From Clostridia bacterium (GTDB taxonomy: Bacteria > Bacillota > Clostridia > Oscillospirales > Acutalibacteraceae), in contig JAFWZR010000029.1 of NCBI GenBank assembly GCA_017522225.1, forward strand, positions 1-52,930: 52,930 nt of DNA, read 5' to 3'. The translations under genes and the position numbers were made by a program. A model generated the notes under the pieces. The model was not told the origin of the DNA, did not search any database, and saw only the letters and a list, made by a program, of their open reading frames with translations. This document shows, one piece after another, positions 45,685-51,597 of this stretch; position 1 is the stretch's first letter, and every line of letters starts with the position of its first letter.

Positions 45685-46104
45685 TTATTCAAACTGTGAC
45701 TCAACATAATCTTCTGTCAGATGATTTCCCGCCTCATCAAAAAAAATGCCGTTATCAAAAATCGCAATAAAATTACCGTCTGCCGTGTAATACTTCTGTT
45801 GTGTTGCGTTGCCTGTTTCATCGGCACCGCTTACAAGAATGTAATAAGAAAGCTTACCGTTACGGTAAGTTTCAAGCTTCACCGCAAATCCGTTATCATC
45901 GTAGTACGAAACCTGATACTCATTTTCACCTGTATCAAAGCGTTCGCTTGTTGCAACGGGACCAACGGTGTATGAAGGTTCTGTCAATTTATACTCGTCA
46001 TACGGAATGGTTGTTGTAGTGTCATCCTCCTGCTTTTGGTTACAAGAAGTAAAAAACGCAAATACTATAGAAAACACTGAAACAAAAACAATCAATTTCT
46101 TCAT
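45685..46104 (-). CDS. Small lipoprotein of unknown function
   Basis: A 139-residue predicted lipoprotein: a short basic start MKKLIVF, hydrophobic core, and the lipobox FFTSCNQ with the lipidation cysteine near residue 21. The mature part is acidic and beta-rich, with YYDDNGFAVKLETYRNGKLSYY and YYTADGNFIAIF, resembling repeats of MORN or toxin-antitoxin-like YD motifs but not clearly of any family. No function is proposed. The ATG at 46104 has GGGTGAG at the expected distance; an in-frame GTG lies three codons upstream. Single gene. Confidence 0.8.
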   Translation of the reverse strand: MKKLIVFVSVFSIVFAFFTSCNQKQEDDTTTTIPYDEYKLTEPSYTVGPVATSERFDTGENEYQVSYYDDNGFAVKLETYRNGKLSYYILVSGADETGNATQQKYYTADGNFIAIFDNGIFFDEAGNHLTEDYVESQFE

Positions 46105-46191
46105 TTTTCTCACCCGGAATCGTATACAATATATTATGGATATATATTAACTGAAGAAATAAAAAAAGTCAAAAAATTTTTATAAAAAGTA

Positions 46192-46227
46192 TTGACAAAT
46201 ATCAAAAATCAATTATAATAATAGTAA
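46192..46227 (+). promoter_or_regulatory. perR promoter overlapped by a PerR-like box
   Basis: TTGACA (46192-46197), 16-base spacer and TATAAT (46214-46219). Over the -10 lies TTATAATAATAGTAA (46213-46227), 13 of 15 matches to the Bacillus PerR box TTATAATNATTATAA. This suggests that the regulator represses its own operon. The ATG at 46259 is 40 bases downstream of the -10. Confidence 0.7.
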
Positions 46228-46258
46228 CAATTATCATTATTGATTGGAGGTCATGAGA

Positions 46259-46639
46259 ATGGCAGTAACAAAACGCAGTAAGCAGCGCGATGCAATTGTA
46301 AATGAGTTGTGCCAAAGGCATGACCACCCCACCGCCGAGGAAATTTATCTGGCATTGAAGACAGCAATGCCTAACCTGAGCCTCGGAACGGTTTACAGAA
46401 ATCTGAATATGCTTTCCGAAGACGGAACCATTCAGAAAATTTCAGTCGGCGGAGCTGATCATTTTGACGGCAATGCCATGAATCATTATCATATGCTCTG
46501 TTCGGAGTGTAAAAGACTCTATGATGTCTCCTACCCCGTAATTGAGGATATAGAGGAAAAAGCAGTAAGCTTTGCGGACGGAAAAATTACATCACACACG
46601 ATAACGTTTTTCGGTGTATGTAACGGATGTCTGCATTGA
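46259..46639 (+). CDS. perR: Fur-family transcriptional regulator, PerR-like
   Basis: Metal-dependent repressor of oxidative stress genes. The 126-residue protein has a winged helix (HPTAEEIYLALKTAMPNLSLGTVYRNLNML), the metal-sensing part ADHFDGNAMNHYHMLCSEC and the zinc site CSEC and CNGC. An aspartate in the ADHFD region, as in PerR, suggests peroxide sensing rather than iron sensing, but this assignment is not proven. GGAGG lies eight bases before the ATG at 46259. It is followed 42 bases later by rubrerythrin and preceded by a PerR-like operator, so it probably controls this operon. Confidence 0.88.
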   Translation: MAVTKRSKQRDAIVNELCQRHDHPTAEEIYLALKTAMPNLSLGTVYRNLNMLSEDGTIQKISVGGADHFDGNAMNHYHMLCSECKRLYDVSYPVIEDIEEKAVSFADGKITSHTITFFGVCNGCLH

Positions 46640-46681
46640 TTATAAAAACAAAGTATTTTATTTTTTTGGAGGTAAATTGTT

Positions 46682-47227
46682 ATGGCAAAATGGGTATGTA
46701 GTGTATGCGGTTATGTTCACGAGGGAGATTCAGCACCTGAATTCTGCCCGCAGTGCAAGGTTCCGGCAGAGAAGTTCACCAAGCAGGAAGAAAACAATCT
46801 TTCTTGGGCAGCAGAGCACGTTGTAGGCGTAGCTCAGGGCGTTTCTGAGGACATCATCATGGACCTTCGTGCAAACTTCGAGGGTGAGTGCTCAGAGGTT
46901 GGTATGTATCTTGCAATGGCAAGAGTAGCACACCGTGAAGGTTATCCCGAAATCGGTCTTTACTGGGAAAAGGCAGCTTACGAAGAGGCTGAGCACGCAG
47001 CAAAGTTTGCAGAGCTTCTCGGTGAGGTTGTAACTGATTCAACAAAGAAGAACCTTGAGCTCAGAGTTGCAGCTGAGAACGGTGCAACAGCAGGTAAGTT
47101 TGACCTTGCAAAGAGAGCAAAGGCAGCAAACCTTGACGCTATCCACGATACAGTTCATGAGATGGCGCGTGACGAAGCAAGACACGGCAAAGCATTCCAA
47201 GGGCTTCTTGAGAGATATTTTGGTTAA
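46682..47227 (+). CDS. rbr: Reverse rubrerythrin (NADH peroxidase-type)
   Basis: Non-haem iron peroxidase of anaerobes that removes hydrogen peroxide with electrons from NADH via rubredoxin-like centres. The 181-residue protein has an N-terminal rubredoxin domain (VCSVCGYVHEG, FCPQCKVP) and a C-terminal four-helix di-iron domain with EGECSE, YEEAEHAAK and the final DEARHGK (ExxH ligands). This reverse domain order is the clostridial type. GGAGG precedes the ATG. The last codons AAA, CAA, GGG and TTT are unlike the rest of the gene (AAG, CAG, GGT), and diverged copies of this 3' end occur at 50838 and 51444. Confidence 0.95.
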   Translation: MAKWVCSVCGYVHEGDSAPEFCPQCKVPAEKFTKQEENNLSWAAEHVVGVAQGVSEDIIMDLRANFEGECSEVGMYLAMARVAHREGYPEIGLYWEKAAYEEAEHAAKFAELLGEVVTDSTKKNLELRVAAENGATAGKFDLAKRAKAANLDAIHDTVHEMARDEARHGKAFQGLLERYFG

Positions 47228-47233
47228 TAGGAT

Positions 47234-47440
47234 ATGATACCTGAGCAATGTCCCTCCTGTCAGGAAACTGACGGTTGGAAAGAGGTTGTAAATCCTTTTA
47301 CCACAGGTATTCCTATCGGTAAGAATATGCGTATCAATATCGGCATTGTCCGAACAGGATGCTTTGGCTTTTATAAAGTTAAGTACCGTTGCGAAAAATG
47401 CGGTTTTGAAGATAAATATGATTACCGAGAAGATAAATAA
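47234..47440 (+). CDS. Small zinc-ribbon protein of unknown function
   Basis: A 68-residue protein starting MIPEQCPSCQETDGWKEV with CxxC, and ending YRCEKCGFEDKYDYRE with a second CxxC, so it probably binds one zinc. I do not recognise the family. It starts seven bases after the rbr stop, with only a weak AGGA just before the ATG, and would be translated with rbr. The gene is absent downstream of the two other rbr ends (50838, 51444), so it belongs to the inserted sequence and not to the ancestral operon. Confidence 0.7.
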   Translation: MIPEQCPSCQETDGWKEVVNPFTTGIPIGKNMRINIGIVRTGCFGFYKVKYRCEKCGFEDKYDYREDK

Positions 47441-47454
47441 TAAAGAGTTTTTCC

Positions 47455-47487
47455 GAGAGGGAACGGCGTATGCTGTTCCCTCTCTTT
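47455..47487 (+). terminator. Terminator of the perR-rbr-zinc-ribbon operon
   Basis: GAGAGGGAAC and GTTCCCTCTC (47455-47484) form a stem around a ten-base loop, followed by TTTG. Downstream, up to the recombinase, are repeated GTGTCC motifs and no gene. Confidence 0.75.
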
Positions 47488-47572
47488 GCGTTCCTGTGTC
47501 CTTTGCGTGTCCCTTCGCTTTTTTCAAAAGTCTAAAAGCAACGAAATGTGTCCCCTAAAAATGTGTCCCTAT

Positions 47573-48180
47573 TTAATTGTTTTCTGTCATATTAACAAGT
47601 TTATAAAAACTCGTTCTCTTTGTTTCAGTCAGTTCCATTGCGGTTTTGGCTGTTATCTCTCCCGCTTTCCAAGAGGAATAAACCTCGTTCCAATTTGCGG
47701 GGAACGCAAGCGCGGGGCGTCCTAATTTCTTGCCGTTCTGCTTTGCGGCTTCTATCCCCTCTGCCTGACGCTTGCGTATTGTTTCGCGTTCCTGTTCGGC
47801 AATCGTTCCCAACACCTCAATAAGAATGTTGTTGACCATTTCAAACACCCATTCTTGCCCTCGGGTAAGTCCATCATTGTTGTGGGTAAATCAATAACTT
47901 TTAAGCGTATGCCGTTCTCTTTGAAATACTGTAATTCGTTGTGAATGTCGAGCTTGTTACGGCTCAATCTGTCGAGTGATTTAACAACAAGCGTATCACC
48001 GCGGCGCAACATTGCGTTTTTAAGAGCCTGATACCCTTTTCGGTCTAAATCCTTGCCGCTCTCTTTATCTGTGACAATATCGCGGTCTGTTGCTCCAAGA
48101 GCCACAAAAGCGGCAATCTGACGGTCTAAATTCTGTTCCTTGCTTGATACTTTTGCATAATAATATGTGCGGCTGTTCAT
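47573..48180 (-). pseudogene. Serine recombinase (resolvase/invertase), frameshifted
   Basis: A site-specific recombinase of the small serine family, about 200 residues. The N-terminal half (48180 to about 47860) has YAKVSSKEQNLDRQ with the catalytic serine, and VVKSLDRLSRNKLDI; the C-terminal half (47848 to 47573) has IAEQERETIRKRQAEGIEAA and a helix-turn-helix region with KLGRP. The halves are in different frames. The reading at GGCAAGAATGG (minus strand, near 47855) would restore PEGQEWVFEMV if one C were added (GGCCAAGAATGG), so a single-base deletion is likely. It could also be an assembly error. The ATG at 48180 follows GAGAGGG. Confidence 0.85.
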
Positions 48181-48223
48181 ATTCGCGCCCTCTCTTATGT
48201 CTATGTTCGTATTATAGCACAAA

Positions 48224-48336
48224 TGTTCGTAAATATCGATACTTTTACGAATATGTTTGCAAATTAAATTTTATATTTTACAAACAGATTTTTTGTAAAG
48301 TTTTTGTGTGTTTGTAAACGTGTACCTTTGCGAACG
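48224..48336. other. Three dyads resembling a resolvase res site
   Basis: Immediately upstream of the recombinase are three imperfect dyads with half-site like TGTTYGYAAA: 48224-48253 (10+10+10, nine of ten paired), 48254-48286 (10+13+10, nine of ten), and 48309-48336 (10+8+10, seven of ten). Lengths of 30, 33 and 28 bases resemble the three-subsite res site of Tn3-type resolvases (28, 34, 25). An extra half-site lies near 48205. A TATAAT on the minus strand near 48210 may be the recombinase -10, so binding would also regulate it. The assignment is by eye. Confidence 0.55.
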
Positions 48337-48339
48337 ATA

Positions 48340-48380
48340 AGAAAAGAGAAAAACAGCGCGAAGCTCGCGCCCCGCGCTGT
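48340..48380 (-). terminator. Terminator of the GNAT-DUF3795 unit
   Basis: On the minus strand ACAGCGCG and CGCGCTGT (48353-48380) pair around a 12-base loop, followed by TTTTTCTCTTTTC. It lies 23 bases after the DUF3795 stop. Confidence 0.85.
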
Positions 48381-48403
48381 CATATCAGTTCGATAAATTG
48401 AAT

Positions 48404-48778
48404 TTAACGCTTGCCTGTATATATAAAATTTATCAACGTTTCTACATCATCAAAATCGTCATAATCACCATTTACACCTTCACGGTGGTAAACAACACCA
48501 TTTTGTTCATTCCTCTCAAGACAATTCAAGAGTTTTTCTTCACCATACTGCTTAATAAACAGGTTAAAGGTATATGGCTTTATTTTACCTAATAATCCTT
48601 TTCTGCAATCTTCGGTGCACTCATAACAATGTTCTATACCTTTTTCTTGAGAGCATTTTTTGTTTTCGCACCAATCGTTATCAGGACAATTCCCTGAATT
48701 GCAACCATTGCAAGAAATATTTTCAGAACATAAGCAACAAGCAAGACCACATCTTGCAATACCTAATTTTCTTTTCAC
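48404..48778 (-). CDS. DUF3795 domain protein
   Basis: A 124-residue cysteine-rich protein. GIARCGLACCLCSENISCNGCNSG, CENKKCSQEKGIEHCYECTEDC match DUF3795, found in many anaerobes with a cysteine cluster likely to bind zinc or an iron-sulfur centre. Function unknown. The frame extends to TTG 48790 with alternative GTGs; the GTG at 48778 (GTGAAAAGAAAA), preceded by AGGTTGGTG, gives the family-like start MKRKLGIARCGL and is preferred, but this is uncertain. It follows the GNAT gene closely, in the same transcript. The region is AT-rich and probably acquired. Confidence 0.8.
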   Translation of the reverse strand: MKRKLGIARCGLACCLCSENISCNGCNSGNCPDNDWCENKKCSQEKGIEHCYECTEDCRKGLLGKIKPYTFNLFIKQYGEEKLLNCLERNEQNGVVYHREGVNGDYDDFDDVETLINFIYTGKR

Positions 48779-48791
48779 AACAATCACCAAC

Positions 48792-49310
48792 CTAAATGTT
48801 ATATTCGTGATAGCCTAATTCGGTGCGATAGGTTTTTGAAGGGATAAAACCGAAACTTTCTATACAACTGATTTTTTCGGGAATGTTTGAAGTTTTAATT
48901 TTTACGCTTCCAATTCCTAAATCATCAACAAACTGTTCTATTGTCAGTTTAAGAATTTCTTTAAATGATTTTTCAGTGTTGTATTTTGAAGACAAATCAA
49001 TTCTCAAAACTCCCGCTTCACCACCAAAGATTTCTACAGTACCAATTGCTCTGCTGTCAGATTTATCAACAACTGAAAACCGAACATAATACTGCTTTCG
49101 ATATTCTTCTAACCAAAACCTAATGCAGTCTTCCATTTCACAAACTGTTGAATAATAAAAATCACTCGTACAAAAATCGGCGTTAAATCCCTTTACATTT
49201 TCTTTATCTGAATAACACATCAGCAAATCTTTTGCGTCTTCTAACTTTACCAATCGAAGAATAAAAGATTGGGTTTCATATATCGGACATTGTTCATATA
49301 CATTTATCAT
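48792..49310 (-). CDS. GNAT family N-acetyltransferase (RimJ/RimL-like)
   Basis: A 172-residue acetyltransferase of the GNAT superfamily: FILRLVKLEDAKDLLMCY at the start, AIGTVEIFGGEAGVLRIDLS in the central strands, and IESFGFIPSKTYRTELGYHEY at the end. The usual R/QxxGxG/A acetyl-CoA loop is not clear and seems replaced by the SKYNTEKSF segment, so it may be degenerate or have an unusual substrate. The ATG at 49310 follows AGGG; a TTG at 49319 is less likely. Its promoter is at 49381-49409. It is cotranscribed with the DUF3795 gene. Confidence 0.75.
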   Translation of the reverse strand: MINVYEQCPIYETQSFILRLVKLEDAKDLLMCYSDKENVKGFNADFCTSDFYYSTVCEMEDCIRFWLEEYRKQYYVRFSVVDKSDSRAIGTVEIFGGEAGVLRIDLSSKYNTEKSFKEILKLTIEQFVDDLGIGSVKIKTSNIPEKISCIESFGFIPSKTYRTELGYHEYNI

Positions 49311-49380
49311 AATACACAACCCTGTTTTAAAATTTTAATAAACCAATCATTAGTAAAAAAATCTTATTTGTTTGTTTTTA

Positions 49381-49409
49381 TTATAGATGATAAACAAATA
49401 AAAAACAAG
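49381..49409 (-). promoter_or_regulatory. Promoter of the GNAT-DUF3795 unit
   Basis: Minus strand TTGTTT (49404-49409), 17-base spacer, TATAAT (49381-49386), 70 bases upstream of the GNAT ATG. Confidence 0.65.
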
Positions 49410-49428
49410 GGTGGATAAGCTCCACCCC
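49410..49428 (-). terminator. Hairpin upstream of the GNAT promoter, possible terminator
   Basis: On the minus strand GGGTGGA and TCCACCC pair around a five-base loop (49410-49428) and run into TTGTTTTTTATTT. It would end a minus-strand transcript from 49434-49560, where only gene remnants are possible. Confidence 0.5.
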
Positions 49429-49433
49429 AATAA

Positions 49434-49561
49434 TTATGTAGCCTGAATTAAATTATTGACCGCAATTCCGTGCCGGAAGTTTCGAGAGGAACATTGCATC
49501 TGGGCGAAGCAGATGATATTCTCGACTTGTAGACTTTTTTGCAAACAACACGGTCCACGGA
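49434..49561 (-). other. Region without a convincing gene, possible remnant of a minus-strand gene
   Basis: Between the GNAT and acyltransferase promoters about 130 bases carry no ORF with a start and ribosome binding site. Minus-strand frames without start (for example one ending RPDAMFLSKLPARNCGQ before a stop near 49457) read like protein ends, and a terminator-like hairpin follows. This could be the 3' scar of a lost gene. I do not recognise it. Confidence 0.3.
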
Positions 49562-49590
49562 TTGAAAATCTCGCATACTTATGGTACAAT
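49562..49590 (+). promoter_or_regulatory. Promoter of the acyltransferase gene
   Basis: TTGAAA (49562-49567), 17-base spacer, TACAAT (49585-49590), 65 bases upstream of the ATG. Confidence 0.65.
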
Positions 49591-49655
49591 GATACTGGAA
49601 AAGTATCTGTGTAAACAGTTCGATAAGCCATGAATTTGAAAGAGAGCTATTACTG

Positions 49656-50627
49656 ATGAAACTGACAACAGAGCAAAGCAAAAACATTCAAATCTTAAGA
49701 GGATTAGCTATCATTGCGGTTGTATTCATACATAACACACCGATTGGACTGGCACAAGTTTTTTGCAGACCCTTTTTGAATTTTTCGGTCGGCCTGTTCC
49801 TGTTCCTTAGCGGTATGCTGTCCAATGCATCTAACTGGAACCCAACCAAAAGAATAATTAAAGTACTAATTCCATATGTTCTGTGGACTCTAATTTATTC
49901 TATTATGTACAATATTACTACCCCTATTAGCATTCCAAGTGCTTTTGTTAAGAATGTACTCACCGGTAAGGCTGCCGCAGTAATGTATTATATTTTTATT
50001 TACTGCGAATTTACCCTTCTTATTCCTTTTATTGATAGACTGGCAAAATCAAAATTTAAATACTGTGGATTTTTAATTGCACCCATTGAAATTGTAATAA
50101 TGCGCTCCATTCCCCTTATTGCTGGAATAGCAATAAATAAATACATTAGTATTCTTATGAGTATCTCCTGCTTGGGCTGGTTTACATATTTTTATCTTGG
50201 CTATTTGGTTGGCAATAAATTAATATCCATTAATGCGACCGCTACAAAGATTACGTTATTATGGATGCTTTCTATTCTACTTCAGATTCTCGAAGGGTAC
50301 TATTACTATACTCTTGGATATGAGAATTGTGGAACTCAACTTAAGTTAACCTCCATAATTTCCGGAGCATTATTTGCTTTGATGGCATACAATTATGTGA
50401 TTCATGGTGCAGTCAGAAATATAAAGGTGTTGGAATTATTAGGAGACAATTCCTTTGGAATATATTTCTCGCATCTAGCAGTTATGGCAGTTATTGAGCA
50501 CATTCCTGTTTATACTAGTTATGTAACATATCCTATAACAGCAGTTATTACAATTGTACTCACAACAATTTGCGTATTATTAGGAAAAAGAGTTTTAGGG
50601 AAATATAGTAAGTATTTGGCGTTGTAA
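49656..50627 (+). CDS. Acyltransferase family 3 membrane protein
   Basis: A 323-residue integral membrane protein with about ten hydrophobic helices. The N-terminal KNIQILRGLAIIAVVFIHN with its conserved His and FLNFSVGLFLFLSGM are typical of acyltransferase 3 proteins, which acetylate or acylate surface polysaccharides such as O-antigen or peptidoglycan. The late ELLGDNSFGIYFSHLAVM is also typical. The ATG is preceded by GAGAG at moderate distance. Codons are AT-rich (many ATA, TTA, AAA), unlike the housekeeping genes, which points to transfer. It has its own promoter and terminator. Confidence 0.9.
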   Translation: MKLTTEQSKNIQILRGLAIIAVVFIHNTPIGLAQVFCRPFLNFSVGLFLFLSGMLSNASNWNPTKRIIKVLIPYVLWTLIYSIMYNITTPISIPSAFVKNVLTGKAAAVMYYIFIYCEFTLLIPFIDRLAKSKFKYCGFLIAPIEIVIMRSIPLIAGIAINKYISILMSISCLGWFTYFYLGYLVGNKLISINATATKITLLWMLSILLQILEGYYYYTLGYENCGTQLKLTSIISGALFALMAYNYVIHGAVRNIKVLELLGDNSFGIYFSHLAVMAVIEHIPVYTSYVTYPITAVITIVLTTICVLLGKRVLGKYSKYLAL

Positions 50628-50687
50628 TCTATAACAAAGAATTCCAATATAGATTAAACACTGAATTCCAATTTACTCGAACAGATT

Positions 50688-50715
50688 AGGACCGCTGAAC
50701 GGTGGTCCTTTTTTC
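50688..50715 (+). terminator. Terminator of the acyltransferase gene
   Basis: AGGACC and GGTCCT (50688-50709) pair around a ten-base loop that itself can pair partly, followed by TTTTTTCG. It lies 60 bases after the stop. Confidence 0.7.
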
Positions 50716-50727
50716 GTGCCGTTTTGC

Positions 50728-50820
50728 TTCTGTATATAATATCAATAACACGGAAACAGCACAGCGGAATCGCATTTGTGTATTTGTTCATTCGTTGCCA
50801 TAAAGATATTATATACAGAA
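50728..50820. repeat. 93-bp element with perfect 16-bp inverted repeats
   Basis: TTCTGTATATAATATC (50728-50743) and its exact complement GATATTATATACAGAA (50805-50820) flank 61 bases without ORF. No target duplication is seen. It ends 17 bases before the second rbr 3' copy. It could be a MITE-like insertion, an integrase arm or oriT-like site near the end of the inserted element, or a large RNA hairpin. Confidence 0.8.
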
Positions 50821-50837
50821 ACTTTTTAGCATTTCAG

Positions 50838-50919
50838 CGATACAGTTCATGAGATGGCGCGTGACGAGGCTCGACACGGCAAGGCATTTCAGGGTCTTCT
50901 TGAGAGATATCTCGGTTAA
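50838..50919 (+). pseudogene. Second copy of the rbr 3' end (26 codons plus stop)
   Basis: From CGATACAG to the TAA it encodes DTVHEMARDEARHGKAFQGLLERYLG, the C-terminus of the reverse rubrerythrin with one change (F to L near the end). The first 30 bases equal the intact gene; then the sequences differ at synonymous positions. There is no start, so it is not expressed as protein. A terminator follows (50941-50978), as after the third copy. It reads like an attR-type remnant left by insertion into rbr. Confidence 0.85.
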
Positions 50920-50940
50920 TCCCCTGTTGAATAATAAACT

Positions 50941-50978
50941 AAGATGTGCTATCATAACGGTAGCACATCTTTTATTTT
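50941..50978 (+). terminator. Terminator after the second rbr 3' copy
   Basis: AAGATGTGCTA and TAGCACATCTT (50941-50971) pair around a nine-base loop, followed by TTATTTT. It begins 21 bases after the stop of the truncated rbr copy. The linker before it (CCCCT ... AATAAAC) resembles that after the third copy. Confidence 0.85.
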
Positions 50979-50989
50979 GGGGTGATTTT

Positions 50990-51373
50990 GTGAAGAAGAA
51001 AATTATAATTGCCGTTATTTCAATGCTTTCTGCTATTGTTATATTTATTGTGGCAGGCATCGGTTGGTTTATCTATAATACTGAATATAAACTTACTCTC
51101 GCAGGTACAGAAAACTCACCTGATGGTAAATACACCGTTACTTTTCAAATGGTCGGCAACCCCGACTGGCCTTTTGGTTCAACCACCGTTAAAATTACAG
51201 TAGAAGAAATAGGAAATAAGAAAACATTAAAGGTTATTGACACCTCAATTGATGATGACGGTGCAAAGTTCAGAGAAGATAATTGGGATGTAGTTTGGCA
51301 AGATGATTCAGTAAAAATTATTTTAAAAGGCAGTGAACAAGAAGATGCTGTTCATACAGTAATGTTACAGTAG
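50990..51373 (+). CDS. Membrane-anchored protein, DUF5412-like
   Basis: A 127-residue protein with an N-terminal membrane helix (about 4-26, IIIAVISMLSAIVIFIVAGI) and a small extracytoplasmic domain containing ENSPDGKYTVTFQM, STTVKITVEE and WDVVWQDDSVKIILKGS, a pattern like DUF5412 proteins. Function unknown. GTG at 50990 is the start: GGGGTG lies eight bases upstream. The longer in-frame ORF from 50849 is a shadow of the rbr fragment. It is the only gene between the second and third rbr ends, directly behind the terminator of copy two, with no clear promoter. Confidence 0.7.
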   Translation: MKKKIIIAVISMLSAIVIFIVAGIGWFIYNTEYKLTLAGTENSPDGKYTVTFQMVGNPDWPFGSTTVKITVEEIGNKKTLKVIDTSIDDDGAKFREDNWDVVWQDDSVKIILKGSEQEDAVHTVMLQ

Positions 51374-51443
51374 TTTTAGTGCGACAAAAGTGTGATTTAT
51401 AAAGATTAAAACCAAATAACCTTTATTTTAAGCACTGTTTCAA

Positions 51444-51500
51444 GACGAAGCAAGACACGGCAAGGCATTCCAGGGTCTTCTTGAGAGATATTTCGGTTAA
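51444..51500 (+). pseudogene. Third copy of the rbr 3' end (18 codons plus stop)
   Basis: From GACGAAGC to TAA it encodes DEARHGKAFQGLLERYFG, identical in protein to the intact rbr. The first 20 bases equal the intact gene exactly; then four synonymous differences follow (AAG, CAG, GGT, TTC here against AAA, CAA, GGG, TTT). These codons match the body of rbr better than its present end, so this copy is the best candidate for the original host gene end. Its terminator is at 51522-51548. Confidence 0.85.
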
Positions 51501-51521
51501 TCAATCCCCTATAAATAAACG

Positions 51522-51548
51522 AAGAGTGGCTGAAAAGCCACTCTTTTT
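51522..51548 (+). terminator. Terminator after the third rbr 3' copy
   Basis: AAGAGTGGC and GCCACTCTT (51522-51545) pair around TGAAAA, followed by TTTTT. Probably the original rbr operon terminator. Confidence 0.85.
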
Positions 51549-51597
51549 TAATTTCAACTATTAATGTTTAATAAAAACTTTTTACCTGTCAAAAAAT

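Noticed and set aside
47490-47570. Repeated GTGTCC motifs between the rbr operon terminator and the recombinase
   Set aside because: Spacing and flanks are irregular and no dyad is formed, so neither a CRISPR-like array nor a recombination site can be supported.
49434-49687. Two minus-strand ORFs of 65 and 79 codons upstream of the acyltransferase gene
   Set aside because: They overlap the acyltransferase promoter and start, have no ribosome binding site and no recognised domain; at most a gene scar is present.
50849-50989. Long N-terminal extension of the DUF5412-like ORF
   Set aside because: The extension reads the second rbr fragment in another frame; GTG at 50990 has a good ribosome binding site and starts a membrane anchor.
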